Shown: positions 1 to 5,614, counted from the stretch's first letter. The stretch is DNA of 8,317 nt from an uncultured Lysobacteraceae bacterium (GCA_946480705.1 CAMLLF010000144.1:1-8317), one strand, 5' to 3'. Notes: generated by a model from the sequence alone, not told the origin. Translations and numbers: made by a program.

Positions 1-309
1 CAGGCCGAAGCCTTCGTGCAGGCCGTGCATCAGCAGACCGGACGCTGGCCCGGCGTCTACGGCGGCAGTTATCTCAAGCAATTGCTCGGCAGCGCGACGA
101 CGTCGGTGCTCGGTAACTGCTGGCTGTGGATCTCCGAGTACGCGAACCAGCCGGCGATTGCAGCGCTGTGGCCGAGCTGGACGCTGTGGCAGTACACCGA
201 CGGCAGCGTCGGCCCGAATCCGCACAGCGTGCCCGGCGTCGGCAACTGCGATCGCGACATGTTCAACGGCGACCTCGCGACGCTGCAGCGCTGGTGGGCC
301 GGCGGCTGA
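1..309 (+). CDS. GH25-type lysozyme (muramidase), C-terminal part
   Basis: The reading frame is open from the first base and ends at TGA 307-309, giving the last 102 residues of a protein whose start lies outside the window. The visible part matches the end of glycoside hydrolase family 25 muramidases, which cleave the MurNAc-GlcNAc bond of peptidoglycan. It has a GVYGGSYL strand, LWISEYANQP, the TLWQYTDG segment, and a terminal CDRDMFNGDLATLQRWW motif like the family's usual D-R-(x)-x-F-x-G ending. The N-terminal catalytic acidic residues of the family are not in view, so activity cannot be judged. Two cysteines (residues 40 and 83 of the visible part) could form a disulfide, consistent with export. 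It is followed by a 122-base gap with its own promoter, so it is probably not co-transcribed with hemP. Confidence 0.8.
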   Translation, partial: QAEAFVQAVHQQTGRWPGVYGGSYLKQLLGSATTSVLGNCWLWISEYANQPAIAALWPSWTLWQYTDGSVGPNPHSVPGVGNCDRDMFNGDLATLQRWWAGG

Positions 310-373
310 GCCCGGCAGCGCAACGTCCGGCGGTTGCCGGCGGGGTATCCGTTTGGAAAAGTGCGCGCACTGC

Positions 374-401
374 TTGACAGTCAAATGCGAATCATTATCA
401 T
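374..401 (+). promoter_or_regulatory. Sigma-70 promoter of hemP
   Basis: A perfect -35 hexamer TTGACA lies at 374-379. After a 16-base spacer comes TATCAT at 396-401, which matches the -10 consensus TATAAT at five of six positions. Transcription would begin near 408-409, giving a short leader to the hemP start at 432. A Fur box overlaps the spacer and the -10, so the promoter should be blocked when iron is plentiful. Called from sequence alone. Confidence 0.75.
381..399 (+). promoter_or_regulatory. Fur box over the hemP promoter
   Basis: The 19 bases TCAAATGCGAATCATTATC match the classical Fur consensus GATAATGATAATCATTATC at 14 of 19 positions, with the right half (AATCATTATC) perfect. The site covers the spacer and half of the -10 of the hemP promoter, the usual geometry for repression by Fe(II)-Fur. 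Placement in front of hemP, a gene class commonly Fur-regulated, supports the call. Confidence 0.8.
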
Positions 402-431
402 CTGGACACCACCCGGTAATCGGAGCCAGCC

Positions 432-635
432 ATGTCGGTCGTGACGTCCACTCTTGCGCTTCAGGCCACCCGCACTTCGTCCGCGACACGGCCGGCGGCG
501 ACGCCCGCGCCGGCACAGCGCCGCGTCGATTCGCGCCTGCTGCTGCGCGAATCGCGCGAACTCGTGATCGAACATCTCGGCCAGGAATACCGTCTGCGCC
601 GCACGCGCAACGACAAGTTGATCCTGACCAAGTAA
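432..635 (+). CDS. hemP: Hemin uptake protein HemP
   Basis: This 67-residue protein has a Ser/Thr/Ala-rich, probably flexible N-terminus (1-30). It is followed by the compact HemP domain (about 33-67): SRLLLRESRELVIEHLGQ, then EYRLRRTRNDKLILTK. The domain and the ILTK ending are characteristic of the HemP family, small proteins encoded at the head of haem-uptake loci. In some proteobacteria HemP/HmuP is needed to activate the haem receptor gene; its exact role here cannot be read from sequence. The ATG at 432 has GGAG at 422-425, six bases upstream. A Fur-controlled promoter lies directly in front. No TonB-dependent receptor or haem ABC transporter follows, but a possible haem-handling gene lies 156 bases downstream. 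Confidence 0.9.
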   Translation: MSVVTSTLALQATRTSSATRPAATPAPAQRRVDSRLLLRESRELVIEHLGQEYRLRRTRNDKLILTK

Positions 636-646
636 TTCGTCCTGCG

Positions 647-670
647 GCACGCGGCGTTCGCGCCGCGTGC
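647..670 (+). terminator. Hairpin after hemP, possible terminator
   Basis: A perfect 10-bp stem (GCACGCGGCG / CGCCGCGTGC) closes a TTCG tetraloop, starting 11 bases after the hemP stop. The stem is very stable, but no run of T follows (GTCCCTGTCC), so it is not a textbook intrinsic terminator. It may instead protect the short hemP mRNA or reduce read-through into the gene at 792. I see no further signal in the rest of the gap (671-791) apart from the ribosome binding site of the next gene. Confidence 0.45.
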
Positions 671-791
671 GTCCCTGTCCACGTCAGAGCAGCCAGCCTC
701 GGGCCGACCGCCATCCCGGCCTCCCTGCCAGCCAGCTCCGCGCCCGGTGCCGCCTCGTCATTGCCGGCGCCGGATCTCTCTCGAGGCTCGC

Positions 792-1376
792 ATGTACAAG
801 CTGCCTTTCCGGCGCGCCGCCGGCGAGACGCGTGCGGCTGAACGCTGCAACGACGCCGCCGCTTCCGGTGCGACCCTGCTGCAGGCCATAGCGCTGCCGG
901 CCACTGCGCCGCTCGCGGCGCTCGCGCGCCGCTGGCATTGCCTCGGACCGGTGCTCTGGCTCTGGCGCGCCGCGTCGGGGCACGCCGCCGATCTCGGCGC
1001 GATCGCCGGCTGGAACTGCATCCACCGCATCGAACCCGACGGCATCTGCGAAGCGCTGCGCTTCTATCGCGACGACGGCCGCGAAGTCGCGCGTCTGTAT
1101 CTGCTGCCCGACAGCGACTATCTCGCGTGGGAGCAATTGCTGCATTGTGTACCCTGCGGCACCGCCGAGCCGCCGCGCGGACTGCATCAGCGCCTGCGCG
1201 ATGCGGCCTGGTCGCGCGCCGGTCATCCGTGGCAGGGCGCCGTCGTGCGCTTCTGTCCCGGCCTCGATGCGGGGCGTCCGTGGCTGCTGGCCGAGGCGAT
1301 CGCCGAGATTTCCGCGACCGGGCGCCGGCGCGCTGTGGACATCTGCGCGGGGCTGGATGCGGCGTTGCTGCGGTAG
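792..1376 (+). CDS. Putative HemS/ChuS-related haem-handling protein (short)
   Basis: This is a 194-residue cytoplasmic-looking protein without signal peptide or membrane span. Residues 43-72 (ALARRWHCLGPVLWLWRAAS and following) resemble the LG-x-VMALTRN region of HemS/ChuS haem-utilisation proteins. Residues 88-117 (ALRFYRDDGREVARLYLLP then SDYLAWEQLL) resemble their LxFFDxxGxAVHKVYL-xxSDxxAWEALL segment. Full HemS proteins have about 340 residues in two repeats, so this would correspond to roughly one repeat. Eight cysteines are present, including CVPC at 119-122. ATG 792 is preferred over the in-frame ATG at 747 because CGAGG at 782-786 sits five bases before it and the extra residues are arginine-rich and unlike the family. 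Its position behind Fur-controlled hemP supports an iron/haem role. The family link is by eye; an uncharacterised protein confined to this lineage is the alternative. Confidence 0.6.
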   Translation: MYKLPFRRAAGETRAAERCNDAAASGATLLQAIALPATAPLAALARRWHCLGPVLWLWRAASGHAADLGAIAGWNCIHRIEPDGICEALRFYRDDGREVARLYLLPDSDYLAWEQLLHCVPCGTAEPPRGLHQRLRDAAWSRAGHPWQGAVVRFCPGLDAGRPWLLAEAIAEISATGRRRAVDICAGLDAALLR

Positions 1377-1402
1377 GGCGCAATAGCGAGGCGCATTGCG
1401 CC
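1373..1402 (+). repeat. REP-like palindromic unit 1
   Basis: The unit begins with GTAG (1373-1376), then has an 8-bp perfect stem GGCGCAAT (1377-1384) / ATTGCGCC (1395-1402) with a 10-base loop. A GTAG head followed by a GC-rich hairpin is the hallmark of REP sequences mobilised by RAYT transposases. The TAG of the head is also the stop codon of the upstream gene. It forms an inverted pair with the unit at 1433-1463, and the RNA hairpin could also end or protect the transcripts that converge here. Confidence 0.6.
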
Positions 1403-1432
1403 ATCTCCGCGACGCGACGCCATCTGACACAC

Positions 1433-1463
1433 GGCGCAATGCCCTTCGGTTACTGCGCCCTGC
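1433..1463 (-). repeat. REP-like palindromic unit 2, inverted
   Basis: Read on the - strand this 31-base unit is GCAGGGCGCA at its head and GGGCATTGCGCC at its tail, closely matching unit 1 over the same length. The stem is GGCGCAAT (1433-1440) with ACTGCGCC (1452-1459), one mismatch. The head is GCAG instead of GTAG. Thirty bases (1403-1432) separate the two units, giving a BIME-like inverted doublet between convergent genes. An alternative perfect 8-bp stem CTGCGCCC / GGGCGCAG (1453-1460 with 1471-1478) overlaps it and might serve as a weak terminator. No T-run accompanies either hairpin. Confidence 0.55.
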
Positions 1464-1501
1464 GGTTGCGGGGCGCAGCGACTGCGTCGCGCTGTCCCTT
1501 C

Positions 1502-2731
1502 TCAGCTTTCGTCGTCGTCGCGCGGCGGCAGCGGCGGCGGTGCGGGCGGCGCCGGCGGTACGGGTGCCGCGGCGGCGACCGGTGCGACCGGGGCCGGCGG
1601 CGCCGGAGCGGTCGGCGGAGCGGGAGGCGCCGGCGGTGTCGGAGGCAGCGGGAACATGGTCTTGTACTGCGGCACCTTGGTGTTGATCGTCAGCGCCTTC
1701 TTCTGACGCAGCACGTCGAGCTTGATGTCGCTGCCGGCATCGGCGTCGCGCAGGCGGCGCATCACGTCCGACGGCGAGTCGACCTTCGTGCCGCCCACGC
1801 TCGTGAGCACGTCGCCGCCCTTGAGTTCGGGAATGTTGCGCGGATCGGCCGACAGCACGAGCACGCCGTCGGACGTGCCGAAATACCCGGCGAGATCCGG
1901 ATTCAGCGGCGCGAGGTTCATGCCCCACCACGGCATCAGGTTGATGCGCAGATCGCGCAGCTGCTGCAGGTTGCCGGCATCGCGCACGTGGCGGTCGATA
2001 TCCACCTGCGCGTGCCTCAGGCTGCGCTCGACTTCACGTCGGATGCGTTCCGGGTCCATGCTGCGTTCGACTTCGCGACGGATGCGCTCCGGATCGACGC
2101 CGAGATCGGCGAAGTCCGCCTCGCTGCCGATCATGACCTTGGGCCAGTTCAGCGCTTCGCGCCGCGCTGCAGTCACCGTGACGTCGACGTTCTTTCCGTC
2201 GCGCGACAGCGCGAGCTTCACCGGCTGGTCGACCTTGAGGTCCTGCAGCTGCCGGCGCGCGTCGTCGAGTTCATTGCGGGCGATCTTCTTGCCGTCGATC
2301 GCGAGAATCAGGTCGTCCCGGCGCACGCCGGCCTTGTCGGCCGGACCGCCCGGCGTGACCGCGGCGATCTGCACGCCCTTGTCGGTCGGGCGCATGACCA
2401 CGCCGATCAATGCGCGATCGCTGTCGCCGAGATAGCGCCAGGCGAACTTGCGCGGCCCGCCTTCGCCGAGGCGCAGCGAAATGTCGCCCATGCGCCGGCC
2501 GAGATCGCGCATTTCCTTGCGCAGCTTTTCGAGTTCCTCGCGTGCCGCGGCCTCTTCGGCAGGCGTGGCATAGGGTTTCGCATCGGCGTCCGCATGCGCG
2601 TCGGCATGCACGACGGCGCGCGCTTTCGCAGCCGGCGTCGCCGCGGCCGCGGGTTCGGCCCGTGCGGCCGGTTCGGCCGCGTGCGCCGTACCGATCAGCG
2701 TGATGGCCAAGAGGGGATAAAGCGACTTCAT
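1502..2731 (-). CDS. Exported protein with two PDZ domains, no protease domain
   Basis: This is a 409-residue protein. A signal peptide is evident (MKSLYPLLAITLIGTAHA, likely cut after residue 18). An Ala/Pro-rich linker and a charged helix that may form a coiled coil follow (about 57-88). PDZ-like domain 1 spans about 107-189, with GVQIAAVTPGGPADKAG and DDLILAIDGKKI. A charged helical segment with a 13-residue tandem repeat occupies 212-237. PDZ-like domain 2 spans about 271-353, with GVLVLSADP and LKGGDVLTSVGGTKV. The tail is a Pro/Ala-rich run (361-403) ending in RDDDES. There is no trypsin-like or S41 protease domain, so it probably binds peptides or acts as an adaptor in the periplasm. 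The start at 2731 has GAGG six bases upstream, overlapping the stop of the anti-sigma gene, so the two are probably translationally linked. A longer in-frame extension upstream is only the shadow of the neighbour. Confidence 0.85.
   Translation of the reverse strand: MKSLYPLLAITLIGTAHAAEPAARAEPAAAATPAAKARAVVHADAHADADAKPYATPAEEAAAREELEKLRKEMRDLGRRMGDISLRLGEGGPRKFAWRYLGDSDRALIGVVMRPTDKGVQIAAVTPGGPADKAGVRRDDLILAIDGKKIARNELDDARRQLQDLKVDQPVKLALSRDGKNVDVTVTAARREALNWPKVMIGSEADFADLGVDPERIRREVERSMDPERIRREVERSLRHAQVDIDRHVRDAGNLQQLRDLRINLMPWWGMNLAPLNPDLAGYFGTSDGVLVLSADPRNIPELKGGDVLTSVGGTKVDSPSDVMRRLRDADAGSDIKLDVLRQKKALTINTKVPQYKTMFPLPPTPPAPPAPPTAPAPPAPVAPVAAAAPVPPAPPAPPPLPPRDDDES
2021..2098 (-). repeat. 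39-bp tandem duplication inside the PDZ gene
   Basis: Two adjacent 39-base copies (2060-2098 and 2021-2059) are identical at 32 of 39 positions. They encode VDPERIRREVERS followed by MDPERIRREVERS, differing in one residue. The repeat lengthens a charged helical segment between the two PDZ domains by 13 residues. Most differences are silent, which suggests an older duplication under protein-level selection. Confidence 0.85.
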
Positions 2732-2739
2732 GGAATACC

Positions 2740-3426
2740 TCACAAATGGGTCCAATTGTCGGGCGCCGCCGCCGATCCGTTCGCGGCGACGCCGTTGCCA
2801 GCCAGGCTGTAGGTGGTGCGGACCGCGGCGAGATCGCGCAGCAGCTCCACGCGGTCGCGCCACAGCGCGAGCGTGTCGCTGCCGGCATCGTTGCCGGCGG
2901 CCAGTTGCAGATCGACGAGGCCGATCATGTCCTCGATCTCGGTCGCGGCCATGAGGCTGCGCCCGTCGAGCGGGGTTTCGTCGGCCTTGAGCGTGCGCAG
3001 CCATTCCTCGATGCGGCCGGACTCGCCGCGCAGCGCGGTGAGTTCGGCCAGTTCGGCGGTTCCGGCGGAGACCGCGGTTTCCGGCGTGACGCCGGCGTTC
3101 GAGGCGACGCCGGGCGGCGTCACGGATTGCGTGCGGTTGCCCGGCACGAGCGCGACGGCGACCAGCGCCAGCGCCGCGGCGATACCGACGGCGAGCCACG
3201 GCCGCCGCGGCAGGCGGCGATCGCGCGCATCGGCACGACGTGCCGGCGGATGCGCGTCGACGCGGCGCGTGTCGCTGTCGTCGTCCTCGCGCACGAGGCC
3301 GTGCGAGCGCAGGCTCGCGGCCAGCGTCGCCCAGCCGTCGGCCGGCGGCGTCGCGGACGGCAGATCGCGCAGTGCGCGCGTCAGCGCGTCGGCGCTCAGG
3401 TCGGTTGCGGTTGGGCGGTCAGACAT
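2740..3426 (-). CDS. Probable anti-sigma factor, single-span membrane protein
   Basis: This 228-residue protein has an acidic and Arg-rich cytoplasmic N-terminal part (1-76) with WATLAASLRSHGL. A single membrane span follows at about 77-95 (WLAVGIAAALALVAVALVP). The ~130-residue C-terminal part is predicted periplasmic, with helical segments rich in Leu/Glu (123-203). No HxxxCxxC zinc motif is present, so it is not a ZAS-type anti-sigma factor. The assignment rests on topology and context: the ATG at 3426 lies inside the sigma gene (31-base overlap, GGAG eight bases upstream), the classic coupled layout of ECF sigma and cognate membrane anti-sigma. It would hold the sigma factor at the inner membrane until an envelope signal releases it. 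Only eight bases separate it from the PDZ gene. Confidence 0.7.
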   Translation of the reverse strand: MSDRPTATDLSADALTRALRDLPSATPPADGWATLAASLRSHGLVREDDDSDTRRVDAHPPARRADARDRRLPRRPWLAVGIAAALALVAVALVPGNRTQSVTPPGVASNAGVTPETAVSAGTAELAELTALRGESGRIEEWLRTLKADETPLDGRSLMAATEIEDMIGLVDLQLAAGNDAGSDTLALWRDRVELLRDLAAVRTTYSLAGNGVAANGSAAAPDNWTHL

Positions 3427-3977
3427 GATTTCGACTCCGTAGTGCCGTCCAGGAAGCCGCGCAGGCGGGCAGTGCCGCGGGCGACCTGGGATTTGGAGAA
3501 GCTGACGGTCTTTCCGAGCGCGTCGGCGATCTCCGGATGCGAATAGCCCTCGACGTGGTACAGCCACAGCACGCTGCGCGTGAGTGCCGGCAGCCGGGCG
3601 AGCGCCTGTTCCAGCACGAGACCGTCGGCGTGCACCCAGGGCGGCGTCGCGTCGGTCTCGATCTCGTCATAGCTCGCGTCGAACTCGATGCGCTTGTCCT
3701 TGCGCAGCCGCATCAGCGCCTCGTTCAGCGCGATCTGGCGCAGCCAGCCCCAGAACGGCGAGTCGCCGCGGAACTGATCGAGCCGCTGGAACAGCTTCAG
3801 CATCGCATCGTGCAGGATCTCGCGCGCCGCGTCGGCGTCGTTGAGCAGCCGCAGCGCGAGCGAATAGACCGGCCGCTCGAACAGGCGGTAGATCTGCTCG
3901 AACGCGCGCAGCTCGCCGCGCTGGGCGCGCTGCAGCACGTTGTCGGGTACATCGATGGCGAAGTTCGATCGGTCCAC
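3396..3977 (-). CDS. ECF-type RNA polymerase sigma factor
   Basis: This is a 193-residue sigma-70 family protein of the ECF (group 4) class. Region 2 spans about 22-93: ELRAFEQIYRLFERPVYSLA, then AREILHDAMLKLFQ, and FWGWLRQIALNEALMRLRK for -10 recognition. A short acidic linker follows (97-115). Region 4 spans about 123-176: LEQALARLPALTRSVLWLYH, EGYSHPEIADALG, and the recognition helix SFSKSQVARGTARLRGFL. It directs RNA polymerase to stress-type promoters. The start is GTG at 3977; an in-frame TAG two codons upstream rules out a longer protein, and no Shine-Dalgarno is visible. The last ~10 codons overlap the anti-sigma gene. I found no convincing ECF-type autoregulatory promoter upstream. 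Confidence 0.9.
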   Translation of the reverse strand: MDRSNFAIDVPDNVLQRAQRGELRAFEQIYRLFERPVYSLALRLLNDADAAREILHDAMLKLFQRLDQFRGDSPFWGWLRQIALNEALMRLRKDKRIEFDASYDEIETDATPPWVHADGLVLEQALARLPALTRSVLWLYHVEGYSHPEIADALGKTVSFSKSQVARGTARLRGFLDGTTESKSCLTAQPQPT

Positions 3978-4045
3978 GGGCTAACAGATGCGGCTGGCCC
4001 GGCAATGGTCGCAGCGTGCGCCGAATTTGCCAGCGCCGGGACCGC

Positions 4046-4111
4046 CGGACACTCTGTCCGCCGCGGCCGTGCGTCCGCGCGGCGGCCTGTCCGTCGCCTT
4101 GTCCGCGGACA
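4046..4111 (+). promoter_or_regulatory. Cluster of TGTCCG/CGGACA half-sites, likely activator binding region
   Basis: The hexamer TGTCCG occurs at 4055-4060, 4088-4093 and 4100-4105, and its complement CGGACA at 4046-4051 and 4106-4111. Together they form a perfect 12-bp palindrome TGTCCGCGGACA (4100-4111) and an inverted repeat with a 3-base spacer (4046-4060). A near-copy CGTCCG lies at 4072-4077. The cluster sits about 81-146 bases before the predicted start of the sigma-54 promoter, the distance at which bacterial enhancer-binding proteins act. It could equally regulate the divergent sigma-factor operon. The binding protein is not encoded in the window. Confidence 0.6.
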
Positions 4112-4132
4112 GGCGTACAGCTGGGGAATCGC

Positions 4133-4166
4133 GATAAATATCTTGAAAAACAATAACTAATTGTTT
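4133..4166 (+). promoter_or_regulatory. AT-rich spacer between enhancer-like sites and sigma-54 promoter
   Basis: 28 of 34 bases are A or T in otherwise very GC-rich DNA, with A-tracts such as GAAAAACAATAA. It lies between the TGTCCG cluster and the -24 element, where sigma-54 promoters often carry an IHF site or intrinsic bend that loops the activator to the polymerase. I see no good match to the IHF consensus, so only a general bending or UP-like role is suggested. Confidence 0.35.
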
Positions 4167-4181
4167 GGCACGGCCATTGCT
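4165..4181 (+). promoter_or_regulatory. Sigma-54 (RpoN) -24/-12 promoter of the exporter operon
   Basis: TTGGCACGGCCATTGCT matches the sigma-54 consensus YTGGCACGrNNNTTGCW at every defined position. It has GG at 4167-4168, GC at 4179-4180 and the required 10 bases between them. Transcription should start near 4192, leaving a leader of about 49 bases before the preferred adaptor start. Such promoters are silent without an AAA+ enhancer-binding activator, so the operon is predicted to be tightly switched. Confidence 0.85.
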
Positions 4182-4240
4182 AAAGTCGGTCCAGGACCCG
4201 CCGCACGATGCGGACGCACAGCCTCACGGGAGCACGACCG

Positions 4241-5518
4241 ATGATTCGCGACACCTCTGCCCAGGACCGAGTGATGAGCACCGCCGCGGCGCCGAAGCGG
4301 CGCTACTGGAAGCACGCGGCGATCGCCGGCGCCGTGATCGCGCTCGGCGTCTGGCTGCTGCCCGGGATGACCCGCATGCTCGGCGCCGGCGCTTCGTACA
4401 GCGTGGAGCGCCTGCGCTTCGCCGACGTGAAGCGCGGCGACCTGACGCGCGACATCTCGGCCCAGGGCCGCGTCGTCGCCGCCGTCAGCCCGACGCTCTA
4501 TGCGCCGAACGGCGGCATCGTCACGCTCGCGGTCAAGGCCGGCGATCAGGTCGAGAAGGACCAGGTGCTCGCCGAAGTCGTCAGTCCCGAACTCGCCAAC
4601 CGGCTCCAGCAGGAGCAGTCCTCGCTGCAGAGCGCCGAACTCGCCGCCGAGCGCACGAGCATCGACAACCGCAAGCAGCAGCTGATCACGCAGAAGGCGG
4701 TCGACCAGGCCGACATCGATCGGCAGACGGCCGCGCGCGAAGTGGAGCGCACGCAGAAGGCATTCACGCTCGGTGCGCTGCCGCAGCTCGACGTCATGCG
4801 CGCGAAGGACGCGCTGCAGAAGGCCGAGATCACGCTGGCCCACGCGCGGAAAGACGTCGCGCTCGAACGCGAAAGCCTCGATTTCGAACTCAAGACCGCG
4901 CGCCTGACGCGCGACCGCCAGCGCCTGCTCGTCGCCGACCTGCAGCGCCAGGTCGATGAACTCAAGCTGCGCTCGCCGGTCGCGGGCCAGGTCGGCCAGC
5001 TGCTCGTGCAGCAGAAGGCGAACGTCGCGGCGAACGCCGGCATCCTGACCGTCGTCGACCTGTCGGCCATGGAAGTCGAAGTGCCGGTGCCGGAAACCTT
5101 TGCACGCGAACTCGCGATGGGCATGCCCGCGCAGATCCAGAACGGCGGCCAGACGCTGACCGGCGAGCTGTCCGCGGTCAGTCCCGAAGTCGTCAACGGC
5201 CAGGTCACCGCGCGCATCCGCTTCACCGGCGAGCAGCCCGCGGGTCTGCGCCAGAACCAGCGGCTGTCCACGCGCATCCTCATCGACGAACACCCGAACG
5301 TGCTGATGGTCGAGCGCGGTCCGTTCGTCGACTCGGGCGCCGGTCGCGTCGCCTATGTCGTCGGTGCCGACGGCATGGCCGTGCGGCGCACGATCCAGGT
5401 CGGCGCGACCAGCCTCAATGCGGTCGAGATCGTCTCGGGCCTCAAGGAAGGCGACCGCCTGATCATTTCCAGTCTCGACGAGTTCAAGGGTGCCGAGCGC
5501 ATTGCACTTGCGCGCTGA
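4241..5518 (+). CDS. HlyD/MacA-like periplasmic adaptor of an ABC exporter
   Basis: This is a 425-residue membrane-fusion protein. It has a short cytoplasmic N-terminus, a membrane anchor at about 25-42 (HAAIAGAVIALGVWLLPG), and a split lipoyl-like domain (about 84-117 with APNGGIVTLAVKAGDQVEKD; second half 241-275 with LRSPVAGQVGQLLVQQKANV). Between them a long helical hairpin (about 115-240) would contact an outer-membrane partner. A beta-barrel (about 276-350) and a membrane-proximal domain (352-425, ending GLKEGDRLIISSLDEFKG) follow. It would link the inner-membrane ABC pump to the outer membrane. ATG 4241 is chosen for GGGAG eight bases upstream; the in-frame ATG at 4208 lacks a ribosome site and lies only ~16 bases after the predicted transcript start, while ATG 4274 with AGGA upstream remains possible. 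First gene of the sigma-54 operon. Confidence 0.9.
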   Translation: MIRDTSAQDRVMSTAAAPKRRYWKHAAIAGAVIALGVWLLPGMTRMLGAGASYSVERLRFADVKRGDLTRDISAQGRVVAAVSPTLYAPNGGIVTLAVKAGDQVEKDQVLAEVVSPELANRLQQEQSSLQSAELAAERTSIDNRKQQLITQKAVDQADIDRQTAAREVERTQKAFTLGALPQLDVMRAKDALQKAEITLAHARKDVALERESLDFELKTARLTRDRQRLLVADLQRQVDELKLRSPVAGQVGQLLVQQKANVAANAGILTVVDLSAMEVEVPVPETFARELAMGMPAQIQNGGQTLTGELSAVSPEVVNGQVTARIRFTGEQPAGLRQNQRLSTRILIDEHPNVLMVERGPFVDSGAGRVAYVVGADGMAVRRTIQVGATSLNAVEIVSGLKEGDRLIISSLDEFKGAERIALAR

Positions 5519-5526
5519 CGCCCGCC

Positions 5527-5557
5527 GCCTGCCGGCGCCCACGTCGCGCCGGCAGGC
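5527..5557 (+). other. Perfect 12-bp hairpin between adaptor and ATPase genes
   Basis: GCCTGCCGGCGC (5527-5538) and GCGCCGGCAGGC (5546-5557) are exact reverse complements around the 7-base loop CCACGTC. The hairpin starts nine bases after the adaptor stop and has no T-run after it. It lies inside the operon in a 96-base gap, so it is more likely an mRNA-stability or partial attenuation element than a full terminator. Confidence 0.6.
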
Positions 5558-5614
5558 AATTCCACACACACCACGCAACGCCCCGTTCCTCGCCGCCGCC
5601 ACCGGGAGTACCCC

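Noticed and set aside
310..345. Possible terminator behind the muramidase gene
   Set aside because: Only short stems of about five pairs (for example CCGGC-GGTT-GCCGG, 327-340) and no T-run.
747..791. Earlier ATG start for the HemS-like gene
   Set aside because: The 15 extra residues are Arg-rich without a ribosome site, whereas ATG 792 has CGAGG at proper distance.
938..2812. Open frame of 624 codons on the + strand across two convergent genes and the intergenic REP pair
   Set aside because: It spans unrelated genes and an intergenic repeat; the product is arginine-rich shadow sequence without motifs.
2732..3199. Upstream in-frame extension of the PDZ protein to 3199
   Set aside because: The extension overlaps the anti-sigma gene in another frame and is Arg-rich. 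The start at 2731 has a ribosome site and a clear signal peptide.
3978..4160. ECF-type autoregulatory promoter or sigma-70 promoter for the sigma operon on the - strand
   Set aside because: The AT-rich stretch gives some TATTTA-like hexamers, but no -35 at the right distance and no GAAC-type ECF element could be supported.
4133..4166. Specific IHF site
   Set aside because: Neither strand matches the core WATCAANNNNTTR closely enough; only the AT-richness can be supported.
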